DNA of 64,000 nt from CAZYBU01 sp964645775 (GTDB taxonomy: Bacteria > Spirochaetota > UBA4802 > UBA5550), in the NCBI GenBank assembly GCA_964645775.1, contig CAZYBU010000013.1:10690-74689 (forward strand). The letters are read 5' to 3'. A program made the translations under genes and the position numbers. Shown in pieces: positions 26,248-34,957 of this stretch (position 1 is its first letter; the number at the start of each line of letters is the position of its first letter). The notes beneath the pieces were generated by a model, which made no database searches, was not told the origin of the DNA, and worked only from the letters and a program-made list of their open reading frames with translations.

Positions 26248-27444
26248 ATGAACACAATGACCCTTCTCATAAAACCTGTATCATGGTCGTGCAACCTGCG
26301 GTGCGCCTACTGTTTCTACCTGAGGGTGGAGGACATCTACGGTGAAAAAAAGAGATCCCGTATGAGCGAGGATGTCCTGGAAGAGATGATCCGCCAGGCC
26401 CTTTCGGCCGGCCGGCCCCGCAATGCCTTTATCTGGCAGGGAGGGGAACCGACCCTGGCTGGAATCGATTTTTTCCGAAAGGCTCTTGAACTCCAGCGGA
26501 AGTATGCCGGTTACAGCCAGCAGGTCCAGAACTTCTTCCAGACCAACGGCATACTCCTGGACAGTGAATGGTGCGAGTTTCTGGCCGGAAACGACTGGCT
26601 TACAGGCATTAGCCTGGATGGTCCGGAGGACCTGCATAACCGCTACCGGCTCACGGCCGGGGGAACGGGAACATGGAAGGAGGTCATGGAGAGCGTAGAA
26701 CGGATGAAGTCCGCGGGTGTCCCATTTAACGCCCTGGCAATGCTGAATGACCAAACCGTCCGGGAACCGGAACGGGTCTACCGGTTCTTCCGGAAGAACC
26801 GCATCGACCATCTTCAGTTTATTAATTGCTACGAGAAAGATGCGGGGGGCAACCTCCTGCCCTTCGCTGCCCGGGCCGAGGCCGTTGCCGGGTTCTATGT
26901 CCGTCTTTTCGATCTCTGGATGGAGGATGGATTTCCTCATGTATCTATCCGGCTTTTTGAGGATATACTGATCTACTACCTTGACCGTGTTCATGTATCC
27001 TGCACCTGGATGGGATCGTGCGACAGTTATCTCCTGGTGGAACATAACGGCGATCTATATCCCTGCGACTTCTTCGTGGAACCTCGATGGCGGCTGGGTA
27101 ACCTTATGGAACAACCGCTCCAGGAACTGGAGGTTTCCCCACTGCGGCAGGAGTTCGCCTCCCTGAAAAAGGCCCCGGATGAGTGTTCATCCTGCCCGGT
27201 TCTCTCCTTTTGTAATGGGGATTGTATCCGCTACAGGGACGACGATGGCGGCGGATGGAACGCCCGGAGCTACTACAGCCCGGTGGTGACCAGGCTCATT
27301 AAACACATGGAGCCTCACCTGCCCCGCATTCGGGAGATGGTCATGGACATACGGAAGGGAGAGAGACCGTCGCCTCCCGGCCGGAACGAGCCCTGTCCCT
27401 GTGGAAGCGGGAAGAAATACAAGCACTGTTGCGGAAAGAAATGA
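26248..27444 (+). CDS. Radical SAM enzyme, anaerobic sulfatase-maturating type, with SEC-C tail
   Basis: anSME enzymes oxidise a Cys or Ser of sulfatases to formylglycine using three 4Fe-4S clusters. The 398 residues show the radical SAM motif CNLRCAYCFYL, FIWQGGEPTL, SLDGPEDLHN, and an auxiliary-cluster (SPASM) region with CTWMGSCDSYLL, YPCDFFVEP and CSSCPVLSFCNGDCIR. A C-terminal SEC-C zinc motif ends the protein (NEPCPCGSGKKYKHCC). The ATG at 26248 follows a GAGAGGAGAGGA site. No sulfatase gene is in the window, so its targets must be elsewhere. It could also be another SPASM peptide-modifying enzyme. Confidence 0.85.
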   Translation: MNTMTLLIKPVSWSCNLRCAYCFYLRVEDIYGEKKRSRMSEDVLEEMIRQALSAGRPRNAFIWQGGEPTLAGIDFFRKALELQRKYAGYSQQVQNFFQTNGILLDSEWCEFLAGNDWLTGISLDGPEDLHNRYRLTAGGTGTWKEVMESVERMKSAGVPFNALAMLNDQTVREPERVYRFFRKNRIDHLQFINCYEKDAGGNLLPFAARAEAVAGFYVRLFDLWMEDGFPHVSIRLFEDILIYYLDRVHVSCTWMGSCDSYLLVEHNGDLYPCDFFVEPRWRLGNLMEQPLQELEVSPLRQEFASLKKAPDECSSCPVLSFCNGDCIRYRDDDGGGWNARSYYSPVVTRLIKHMEPHLPRIREMVMDIRKGERPSPPGRNEPCPCGSGKKYKHCCGKK

Positions 27445-27454
27445 AGGGATTTAA

Positions 27455-28501
27455 TCAGGTACTGGTCTTTTCGATGGCTTCCCGGAGGCCCTCCAGGTAC
27501 ATGGCCCCCAGTGCCCGGTCGTAGAGACCGTACCCGGGCCTGCCCGTCTCCCCCCAGATCATTCTTCCGTGATCGGGACGTATGACTCCGTCAAAGCCCG
27601 CATCCACCAGAACCTCCATGACCTTGAACATGTCTACGTCCCCCGACCCGGAAAGGTGTTCTGTTTCATGGAAACTCAAGTCCCCCTCCCTGCGGATGTT
27701 GCGGGCGTGAACGAAATGGACACGCCCCTTTTCGGAAAACCTGCGCAAAGCTCCGATCAGGTCTATCTTCCGGTTCGGTCCCAGTGAACCGGTGCAGAAG
27801 GTCAGACCGTTGGAAGGTGAGTCGACGATAGAGGTAAGACGTTCCAGGGCAGCCTCGTCGGTTATTATACGGGGAAGGCCGAAAATAGGCCAGGGCGGGT
27901 CGTCCGGGTGGATGGCCATGCGGACATCAGACTCTTCGGCAGCGGGAACAACTGCTTTAAGAAAATACTCCAGGTTGTTCCAGAGTTTCTCTTCGTCGAT
28001 GGAGGAGTAGTCGTCCAGGAGGGCTGAAAGTTCATCCGGTGAATATTTTGTTCCCCAGCCGGGCAGCTCCAGAGAATCCTTTTTTAAATCGAAGTTAACA
28101 AGACGCTCATGGTCATAGCCCAGGGCGGTTGAGCCGTCCTCCAGCACACGGTCGAGGGTCGTCCGGGTCCAGTCGAAGACAGGCATGAAGTTGTAGCAGA
28201 GATAGGGAATCCCGGCCCGACCCATGTTCCTCACGCTTTCCCTGTAGGCGTCGATATATTTGTCCCTGGAGGGTTTTCCCAGCTTGATGTCCTCGTGGAC
28301 CGGTATACTCTCTATGACCAGGAATTGCAGATCTTCCTTCTCCACGGTCGATCTTAGAGCCTGAAGTTTTTCAAGAGGCCAGGTCTCGCCCGGAGGGATG
28401 TCATAGAGAGCCGATACAATTCCTTTCACCGCCGGGACCTGACGGATATACTGTAAAGATACAGGATCATCCTCTCCGTACCACCTGAAGGTTATCTTCA
28501 T
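27455..28501 (-). CDS. uxuA: Mannonate dehydratase
   Basis: It removes water from D-mannonate to give 2-keto-3-deoxygluconate in hexuronate breakdown. The 348 residues match the shorter UxuA group, with MKITFRWYGEDDPVSL at the start, VIESIPVHEDIKLG, NFMPVFDWTRT, MAIHPDDPPWPIFGLPRI, TFCTGSLG, FVHARNI and RPDHGRMIWGE. These are the metal- and substrate-binding His, Cys and Asp motifs. It is the last gene of the six-gene operon and follows the oxidoreductase gene by 14 bases with an AGGGAGGAT site. Confidence 0.93.
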   Translation of the reverse strand: MKITFRWYGEDDPVSLQYIRQVPAVKGIVSALYDIPPGETWPLEKLQALRSTVEKEDLQFLVIESIPVHEDIKLGKPSRDKYIDAYRESVRNMGRAGIPYLCYNFMPVFDWTRTTLDRVLEDGSTALGYDHERLVNFDLKKDSLELPGWGTKYSPDELSALLDDYSSIDEEKLWNNLEYFLKAVVPAAEESDVRMAIHPDDPPWPIFGLPRIITDEAALERLTSIVDSPSNGLTFCTGSLGPNRKIDLIGALRRFSEKGRVHFVHARNIRREGDLSFHETEHLSGSGDVDMFKVMEVLVDAGFDGVIRPDHGRMIWGETGRPGYGLYDRALGAMYLEGLREAIEKTST

Positions 28502-28515
28502 TATATCCTCCCTGT

Positions 28516-29373
28516 TCAGACTCCTGAATAGGCTGAGAACCCGCCATCCACGGGAATGACCGTCCCGTTGACGAAACCGGAAGCCCGGTGGTCTGCCAGC
28601 CAGAGAAGGGTACCGATAAGTTCCTCCGGCTCGCCGAAACGTCGCATGGGGGTCTCTCTAATAATTTTATCGGCTCGTTCGGTAAAGGCCCCGTCTTCCT
28701 TTATGAGAAGAGTTCGATTCTGATCCGTGAGAAAAAATCCGGGGGCCATGGCGTTTACCCGGATATCCATTCGGGAGAGATGGACAGCCAGCCATTGCGT
28801 GAAGTTGCTGACCGCGGCCTTGGCCCCGGAATAGGCAGGTATTTTCGTCAGGGGCAGGATGGCGTTCATGGATGAGACATTAATAATCGTGGAATGGTCT
28901 CCTTTAACAAGGTGCCGTGTGAAGACCTGGGAAGGGAGCAGGGTCCCCAGAAAATTCAGGTTAAAGACAAACTTGATCCCTTCCGGGTCCAGGTCGAAGA
29001 AGGTAACAATCTCCGGATTTTTTTCAACCAAATCTTCAGAGAGCATGTATTCCCTGGTTGTGGTTCCCCTGGGATGGTTTCCCCCGGCCCCATTAATAAG
29101 TATATCGCAGATTCCCAGGTCTTTTTCAATCCGGCCGCGGGCTTCAGAAAGGCTTCCTTCGTCCAGCACGTCGACGGCATAGGCAGATGCCTTTCCTCCT
29201 TCCCGGATGATAGTATCTGCCACTGTTCCCGCGGCCTCTTCCTTGAGGTCCAGAATCGCCACGGAAGCCCCGCAGGCGGCCAGGGCCCGGGCGAAGACCC
29301 CGCAGAGGACTCCTCCGCCTCCTGTTATGGCGGCTGTTTTTCCCGTAAGGTCGACCGTGAAGGGCAGGTCCAT
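28516..29373 (-). CDS. SDR oxidoreductase, fructuronate/mannonate type
   Basis: A short-chain dehydrogenase of 285 residues, probably interconverting D-fructuronate and D-mannonate (the UxuB reaction carried out by an SDR). It shows TGGGGVLCGVFARALAACG for the dinucleotide, NGAGGNHP, the long insert typical of this subgroup (TTTREYMLSEDLVEK), and the catalytic Ser and YSGAKAA. NAMAPGFFLTDQNR follows, then the C-terminal GTVIPVDGGFSAYSGV. Its place just before uxuA supports this role. An AGGAGG site precedes the ATG. Confidence 0.85.
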   Translation of the reverse strand: MDLPFTVDLTGKTAAITGGGGVLCGVFARALAACGASVAILDLKEEAAGTVADTIIREGGKASAYAVDVLDEGSLSEARGRIEKDLGICDILINGAGGNHPRGTTTREYMLSEDLVEKNPEIVTFFDLDPEGIKFVFNLNFLGTLLPSQVFTRHLVKGDHSTIINVSSMNAILPLTKIPAYSGAKAAVSNFTQWLAVHLSRMDIRVNAMAPGFFLTDQNRTLLIKEDGAFTERADKIIRETPMRRFGEPEELIGTLLWLADHRASGFVNGTVIPVDGGFSAYSGV

Positions 29374-29381
29374 GGTTCCTC

Positions 29382-30623
29382 CTATGATGTTATGGATCCA
29401 ATCAGTCCCCGAATGCCGGCGACGCTCATGTACAGAGAAAATATCAGAATCAGCACAAGAATAATATTATCCTTCAGGGGATGGGTGTGTTCTCCCATTA
29501 CGCTCTTCTTGTTACCGATATACAGAATACAAAGAACCGTGGCGGGCAGAATAAGGGATCCGAAGGCCTGAGATGCTATCATGGCGAAAACCGGGCGGGC
29601 CTTGAATATCGGCACCACAAGGCCGAGAAGGGACATGATTAATACCATGATTCTAAATTTTGGTTTCTTCAGGTCCCGCTCCTCCTGGGTGTAGTCAAGG
29701 AGAAGCCAGGGAAGAAGAAGTACATTGGGAAACTGTGACGAAAGACCGGCTGATACCAGGCCGATAACGAAAATGGCTACGGCAAAGGCGCCGGCCAGGG
29801 GCTCCAGGAGAACGACCATCTGGGAAGCCTCTGTCAGGTTAAGCCCCTGTTTATGAAGGGTCCCGGCAGCGGCTGCCATGATTGTCAGGGCTATGATGAA
29901 CATCATGGTCGCCGAGAGGGCCGCGTCTTTTTGCTGCTGTTTCAGGTCATCAAGAGTCCAGCCCGCTTCCTGGACCAGAGTCGTTCGGATGATGAAAAGG
30001 CCGGAGAAGACCGTTGTCCCAACCATGGAGGCAATTATAAGGAGTGGGGCTGATTTAGCTCCAGTTAGGGTCTCCGGGATTCTGGGTACCAGACCTCTGC
30101 CAATTTCGGAAATGGGAGGCATAAGAAGAAAAAAGTTAACGATAAATGCGAGAGTCATGACCGCCACGATAATCGCCAGTGCCTTCTGGAACAGATCTGT
30201 TGATCCGCTCCAGAAGAGAAGATAGACAATGGCGATAAAAAAGACAGCGAACCATATAGCATCGATTCCACCAGGTATAAAGGACTTGGACCAGACATAA
30301 CAGACGTCTGTTATGATACCCATGACCCCCATGATAGCCGCGCCGATAACGGCAGTAAGGGCAACAATGAAAAAGATACCCACTGATGGATGAATATGTT
30401 TTCTGAAAGCATGTAGTGCCGTCTTGCCCGTTACCAGGGTGAACTTTCCGTAAATTACAATCATGTAATAGGTTACCAGGCATGATAGTAGAATGGTCCA
30501 AAGCAGGGCCATGCCGTAATCCGCCCCGGCCTTGGCCATGGAAGTCACACTGCCGGTTCCCATACCGAATCCCAGGAGAAATATTCCCGGTAAAAAGGCC
30601 CTGAATTTTTCTTTGATATTCAT
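29382..30623 (-). CDS. Nramp-like transporter without the metal-binding motifs
   Basis: The 413 residues form about eleven helices of the Nramp/LeuT-like fold. The first helix reads GFGMGTGSVTSMAKAGADYG, aligning with the usual DPGN segment of Nramp proteins but with Gly for the metal-binding Asp and Ser for the Asn. The sixth helix reads MVGTTVFSGLF where metal transporters have the MPH motif. Family databases would call it a divalent metal transporter, yet the ligands for metal are gone. It is the only transporter in a sugar-acid operon, so transport of the operon's substrate is inferred. The ATG at 30623 follows GAGGTGAAG. Confidence 0.75.
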   Translation of the reverse strand: MNIKEKFRAFLPGIFLLGFGMGTGSVTSMAKAGADYGMALLWTILLSCLVTYYMIVIYGKFTLVTGKTALHAFRKHIHPSVGIFFIVALTAVIGAAIMGVMGIITDVCYVWSKSFIPGGIDAIWFAVFFIAIVYLLFWSGSTDLFQKALAIIVAVMTLAFIVNFFLLMPPISEIGRGLVPRIPETLTGAKSAPLLIIASMVGTTVFSGLFIIRTTLVQEAGWTLDDLKQQQKDAALSATMMFIIALTIMAAAAGTLHKQGLNLTEASQMVVLLEPLAGAFAVAIFVIGLVSAGLSSQFPNVLLLPWLLLDYTQEERDLKKPKFRIMVLIMSLLGLVVPIFKARPVFAMIASQAFGSLILPATVLCILYIGNKKSVMGEHTHPLKDNIILVLILIFSLYMSVAGIRGLIGSITS

Positions 30624-30637
30624 ATACTTCACCTCAA

Positions 30638-32446
30638 TCAATAGAGTCCGTACAGGGGACCCAGTGCTCTACAGGCCCTGAAATCAGCCCCTTCGTTATC
30701 GGCCGTGCCGAAACTGTCCCAGGTGCTCGGCCTGAAAATCTCCTCAGGGGAAAGGTTATGCATGGCTACGGGTATTCTGAGAATTGAGGCCAGTGTAAGA
30801 AAATCAGCGCCTGCGTGGCCGTAGGTAAGCACGCAGTGGTTGGCCCCCCATCGTTTCATGACCGTGTACACGTCCCGGAAGGCACCCTCTCCCGTTATCC
30901 TGGGAACGAAAAAGGTCCTTGGCCAGGTCGGGTCTGTGCGTCCAACAATCTCATCGTAGATATCCTCAGGAAGATCTATGGATTCTCCTTCAGCCACCTG
31001 GAGTACTGGCCCAAGTCCCTTTATAATGTTGAGGCGAGTCATGGTCATGGGCATACCGCCAAGACTCTGGTAGGCGGATGAGTATCCTCCCCCACGAAAT
31101 GAAACGAGTTTGCCCGGTCCCCAGGTGGTTGCCTTGACGCATGCCTCTGCTTCTTCGGGCGTAATGTCAAGATAGCGCTTCATGGCCGGTTGCCCATCCA
31201 GCTTGGCGAGTCCCGTTCCATCCAGGGCGGCAGCGCCGGAATTTGTAAGGTAAAGAAATCCTCCCGAACCGATTCCATCCAGGGCCTTTCCGCATGTTCG
31301 GTGGATGGCCTTCGGGCTCCAGTAGGTCCTCACGTCCGCGAAAATTTGAGCAGTACCGGTAAGAAGATGGCCGAACATCATGCAGACCGCATTCAGGGAA
31401 TCGTTCTCCGTGGCAACGATAAAGGGCTCGCGGATACCATTCCAGTCGAAGGAAGAATTGAGAATGGCCTCCATAAAATCCCCGTTGGGTGAATGATCGG
31501 TCCAGTGCCTCTGACCCTGGAAACCGGCGGCAATGGCCTGGTGGCCCTCAGATTCTTCAACATAACCGATATCAGAAAGCCTGGGATTTCCAACCATAAG
31601 GTCCCGTGCAATGAGGGTCATCTTGACAACGGTCTCCCAGTCTTTGTCTTTCTCTTTCCGTGTTTTCTGAATATCAGGGGGATTCGGGTCCTCGGTTTCC
31701 ACGCACCATTGACTGACCCATTCCATCGCTTTTTTAAATTCTTTCGGATCGTATATCTCACGTTCTATGCGCCGGGTAAATTCCGACATGTCAACATACT
31801 CGTTTCGCATTCCCAGGTAAGCTCGGAAAAAATGATCGTCCACGATGGAACCGCCGATTCCCATGGATACCCCTCCCATGGAAAGGTAGGATGTCCCACG
31901 CATGGTTGCAGCTGCAAGACCGGCGCGGGCAAAGAGAAGAATCTCTTTTCGCACGTCTTCAGGAATGCTGAAATCCGTTTCATCATGCACGTCTCGGCCG
32001 TATATCTTGAATGTGGGTAGACCCATCTGGTCACTGGCCGCGCAGGCCCCGGCCAGGTAGACGGCGCCCGGTTTCTTTGTGCCGTTAAACCCCCAGATGG
32101 CCTTCGGAATAAAGGGGTCCATGTCAATGGTCTCGGCCGCGTAACACCAGCATCGGGTGACGCTTATGACAGCGCCTACGTTTTCCCTCCGAAAGAGATC
32201 AGCGCAGCGAGCCGTTTCCGCAACACCTCCGATACAGTAATCGGGAACAACGCATTCCACGGGAAGTCCGCAGGAGTGTTTGATTTCAGTAGAAATCAGT
32301 TCGGCAACGGAATGTGCCATGGTCATGATCGGTTCTTCCAGAGATTCGCGCACACCGTTTCTTCTGCCATCGATAACGGGCCGGATTCCAATTTTCGGAA
32401 GAGATCCATTCAATCGGTTGAAGGGTTTGGTATGTTTGAACGTCAT
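30638..32446 (-). CDS. fucI: L-fucose isomerase
   Basis: It interconverts L-fucose and L-fuculose; the E. coli enzyme also accepts D-arabinose. The 602-residue protein resembles FucI over its whole length: PKIGIRPVIDGRRNGVRESLE, CWCYAAETIDMDP, PKAIWGFNGTKKPGAVYLA, LSMGGVSMGIGGSIVD, AAGFQGQRHWTDHSPNGD, and the metal-binding Glu and Asp in VATENDSLNAV. The metal-ligand His is in AMHNLSPE. Its place among kdgK, uxuA and mannonate oxidoreductase genes is unusual, since no fuculokinase or aldolase is present. An AGGAGA site precedes the ATG. Confidence 0.93.
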   Translation of the reverse strand: MTFKHTKPFNRLNGSLPKIGIRPVIDGRRNGVRESLEEPIMTMAHSVAELISTEIKHSCGLPVECVVPDYCIGGVAETARCADLFRRENVGAVISVTRCWCYAAETIDMDPFIPKAIWGFNGTKKPGAVYLAGACAASDQMGLPTFKIYGRDVHDETDFSIPEDVRKEILLFARAGLAAATMRGTSYLSMGGVSMGIGGSIVDDHFFRAYLGMRNEYVDMSEFTRRIEREIYDPKEFKKAMEWVSQWCVETEDPNPPDIQKTRKEKDKDWETVVKMTLIARDLMVGNPRLSDIGYVEESEGHQAIAAGFQGQRHWTDHSPNGDFMEAILNSSFDWNGIREPFIVATENDSLNAVCMMFGHLLTGTAQIFADVRTYWSPKAIHRTCGKALDGIGSGGFLYLTNSGAAALDGTGLAKLDGQPAMKRYLDITPEEAEACVKATTWGPGKLVSFRGGGYSSAYQSLGGMPMTMTRLNIIKGLGPVLQVAEGESIDLPEDIYDEIVGRTDPTWPRTFFVPRITGEGAFRDVYTVMKRWGANHCVLTYGHAGADFLTLASILRIPVAMHNLSPEEIFRPSTWDSFGTADNEGADFRACRALGPLYGLY

Positions 32447-32457
32447 GTTTTCTCCTG

Positions 32458-33297
32458 TTACTCCTGATTGATTCCCAGACGCCGGCAGGTGGTTTTAAGA
32501 AATTCTATGCTCCGCCTGACGGCGGGGTCAGGGTCCACGGTGTATCCGAATCCCAGTTCCACGGCCAAAAATCCTTCGTAACCCATTTTATCCAGTTCCG
32601 TAAGAAATACATCATAGTCCATCTTTCCTTCTCCCGGAACAAGATGGTCGTCCGTAACTCCCATGTTGTCATCTATGTGAAAGTGAAAGGGTATATCTCC
32701 AATTTTACGAATAGTGTCAGCCAGAGGTTCCCGGTTGACATGCATGTGGCCCGCGTCAGCCAGGATTCCCATGTCTCCGCCCAATTCCTCAATGACCTGC
32801 AGTCCGTCCTCCACTGTGACAACAAGGTCGCTTTCGTATCGGTTGGCCGGCTCGAGGATAAGAGTCACGTTATAGTCCTTCGAATGTTCGATACATTCCC
32901 GGAAGCTCTGCATCATGGCTCCCCGGGCGCTCATGAGGCTGTGATCATAGAGGCTGAAACCGGGGCAGAGGCTCACGTAGGGAGAGCCTACTTCTTCCGC
33001 GACATCGATACTTTTTTTCAAATAGTCAACACTGCCTCTTCGGATATTCTCAATGACAGAAGCGGGGTTGGAGGGATAACGAAACTGGGCAGGAATGAAG
33101 TTCGAGATCGTTATGCCCGTGTCATCCAGAACTTTTCTTACTTCGGATATCTGCTTTGCGTCCATATCTTCACAGTAGGCATGGGGACGGCCTCCCCAGA
33201 GTTCCACTCCGTCATAACCGAATTGGGCCGTTCGACGTATGGATTCGATGAGGGAATATCTGAAATAGGGGAATGTTGAAAGGCTGAATCGAAACAT
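32458..33297 (-). CDS. Sugar phosphate isomerase/epimerase, FrlC-like
   Basis: A TIM-barrel protein of 279 residues of the xylose-isomerase-like superfamily. GYDGVELWGGRPHAY near the start and VPGEGKMDYDVFLTELDKMGYEGFLAVEL near the end match fructoselysine 3-epimerase (FrlC) and related ketose 3-epimerases. Metal ligands are likely Glu in LILEPANRYES, Asp and His in ADAGHMHV, His in FHFHIDDN, and Glu in AVELGF. The ATG at 33297 is chosen over an in-frame TTG at 33303 because AAGGAG is eight bases before it. In this operon it may epimerise the ketose made by the FucI-type enzyme. Confidence 0.8.
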   Translation of the reverse strand: MFRFSLSTFPYFRYSLIESIRRTAQFGYDGVELWGGRPHAYCEDMDAKQISEVRKVLDDTGITISNFIPAQFRYPSNPASVIENIRRGSVDYLKKSIDVAEEVGSPYVSLCPGFSLYDHSLMSARGAMMQSFRECIEHSKDYNVTLILEPANRYESDLVVTVEDGLQVIEELGGDMGILADAGHMHVNREPLADTIRKIGDIPFHFHIDDNMGVTDDHLVPGEGKMDYDVFLTELDKMGYEGFLAVELGFGYTVDPDPAVRRSIEFLKTTCRRLGINQE

Positions 33298-33320
33298 ATA
33301 CAATACTCCTTAATAAGAAA

Positions 33321-34388
33321 TCAGCGTTGTATGCGGCCGCTGGCGTCACCGCCGTACAGGGCCATGATTTCATCCATGGTCGAAAGATTAACATCACCTT
33401 CAATAGAATGGTTCAGGCAGGATGCGGCCACGGCATATTCCAGGGCCTCCTCCATGTTTTCCATTGTGGCCAGGCCGCAGATCAGAGCGGCGCAGAAGCT
33501 GTCTCCTCCTCCCACCCGGTCCACGATATGGGTGATGTCATATTTTCTGGAAAAATAACTGGCTCCCTTGTTGCTGATACAGGCCGACCAGCGGTTGTGG
33601 CTGGCAGAGACACTTTCCCGAAGGGTGATGGCCACCAGTGAAACTTTTGAAAACTGCTGGAAAACTGAATCCATCAGTTTGCGGTATTGTTCTTCCAGAA
33701 TATCACCTTCGACAGGATTAATCTCGGTACCTATTGCCAGTGATTTCTGGCAGTCCTCTTCGTTAGCTATGATAACATCAGCGTTGGAAGCCAGTTCCTT
33801 CATAATTGGGACAGGATCTTCCCCATAGTTCCACAGTTTTGCTCTGAAATTCAGATCTATGGATGTAACCAGCCCCAGGTCTTTCGCCTTTTTCATGGCC
33901 TCCAGGGATAGCACCGCGCAGTTTTTTGACAGGGCGGGAGTAATCCCTGTAATGTGGAACCAGCGGCAGTCTTTAAAAGCCGAATCCAGGTCGATCGCTT
34001 TCGGATCAAGTGTGCTTATGGCCGTGTTCTCCCGGTCATAGATAACCCGGGAAGGTCTCTGGTTGGCCCCCTTCTCCATGAAGTAGATACCCATTCGGGT
34101 ACGGGGACGCAGCAGAATGTTTGAAACATCCACGCCGTAACCTCGAAGTGTCCGGATAGCGGAGCGGCCCAGATCGTTTTCCGGAAGGGCCGTGATAAAC
34201 CGGGAGGGGAGACCCTGGATCGCAAGGCTCACGGCCACGTTCGATTCTCCCCCTCCGAAGTTTACCTCCAGGGAGGGGGACTGGAAGAGCCGTTCCATCC
34301 CGGGAGGGGAGAGACGAATCATAATCTCACCCAGGGTGGCGAAGGTCCCCTCGTGTTTTTTTGTAAACAGGGCATCCAGTTTAGTCAT
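33321..34388 (-). CDS. kdgK: PfkB-family sugar kinase, 2-keto-3-deoxygluconate kinase-like
   Basis: The 355 residues match the PfkB fold with LGEIMIRLSPPG at the start, FGGGESNVAVSLAIQG, DLNFRAKLW, and the active-site signature VGGGDSFCAALICG, where GGGD replaces the commoner GAGD. KDG kinase makes 2-keto-3-deoxy-6-phosphogluconate from the product of UxuA, which fits the operon. The KDPG aldolase that would follow is not here. It is the first gene, starting 11 bases below a 27-bp palindrome, with no clear ribosome site. Confidence 0.83.
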   Translation of the reverse strand: MTKLDALFTKKHEGTFATLGEIMIRLSPPGMERLFQSPSLEVNFGGGESNVAVSLAIQGLPSRFITALPENDLGRSAIRTLRGYGVDVSNILLRPRTRMGIYFMEKGANQRPSRVIYDRENTAISTLDPKAIDLDSAFKDCRWFHITGITPALSKNCAVLSLEAMKKAKDLGLVTSIDLNFRAKLWNYGEDPVPIMKELASNADVIIANEEDCQKSLAIGTEINPVEGDILEEQYRKLMDSVFQQFSKVSLVAITLRESVSASHNRWSACISNKGASYFSRKYDITHIVDRVGGGDSFCAALICGLATMENMEEALEYAVAASCLNHSIEGDVNLSTMDEIMALYGGDASGRIQR

Positions 34389-34398
34389 GGCTGTTCAT

Positions 34399-34425
34399 TG
34401 TTCGATATATATTGTATATTGAACA
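34399..34425 (-). promoter_or_regulatory. Operator palindrome of the sugar operon
   Basis: Two 11-bp arms (TGTTCGATATA and TATATTGAACA, 10 of 11 complementary) flank a 5-bp spacer, just upstream of kdgK. The position near the start codon suits a repressor site. The regulator gene is not in the operon. GntR or LacI family proteins are the usual regulators of such operons, but the family cannot be told from the site. Confidence 0.55.
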
Positions 34426-34534
34426 CTACCGGAGGGGAAAAAAGAACGCAACGATAATATTGCACTTTTTTATCTTTTTCCATGGAACACTCCGAGTATT
34501 CTACGGATGGTGATCTGACAAAAAGGAAAAAGCC

Positions 34535-34957
34535 ATGAGCGAATCTATAGAAGGATACCCTGTTGTGGTGGAGATACCGGTTGCCTGGGGAGAGATGGAC
34601 GCCTTTCTCCATGTGAATAACATTTATTTTTTCCGGTACTTCGAGACTGCGAGGATCGCCTTTTTCGAGAAGATGGATATACCCTACGAACGGACCGACG
34701 ATGGACCGGGTGTCATTCTTGCCCAGACATCGTGCCAGTTTCTAAAACCCCTTTATTACCCGGACCGGTTGAAAGTCGGCGCGAGGGTGCGATCCATGGG
34801 CACGACCAGTGTCGTTCTGGAATACGTAGTGGTTGATTCCACGGGCGAGAGGGCCGCGGCAGGAGATTCCGTTGTTGTATTCTACCATTACGGCAGGGGA
34901 GAGAAGATGCCCGTGCCGGAGGACCTGAGAAAAAGGATAGAGAACCTTGAAGGTTAG
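34535..34957 (+). CDS. Acyl-CoA thioesterase, YbgC/4HBT type
   Basis: A single hot-dog domain of 140 residues. The motif WGEMDAFLHVNNIYFFRYFETARIAFF (Asp near residue 23, HVNN, and the helix) is that of 4-hydroxybenzoyl-CoA thioesterase-like enzymes. These hydrolyse acyl-CoA or acyl-ACP; the exact substrate is not known. It is divergent from the sugar operon, with an AAGGAAAAAG site before the ATG. Its stop overlaps by four bases with the stop of the converging YbjN-like gene. Confidence 0.88.
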   Translation: MSESIEGYPVVVEIPVAWGEMDAFLHVNNIYFFRYFETARIAFFEKMDIPYERTDDGPGVILAQTSCQFLKPLYYPDRLKVGARVRSMGTTSVVLEYVVVDSTGERAAAGDSVVVFYHYGRGEKMPVPEDLRKRIENLEG

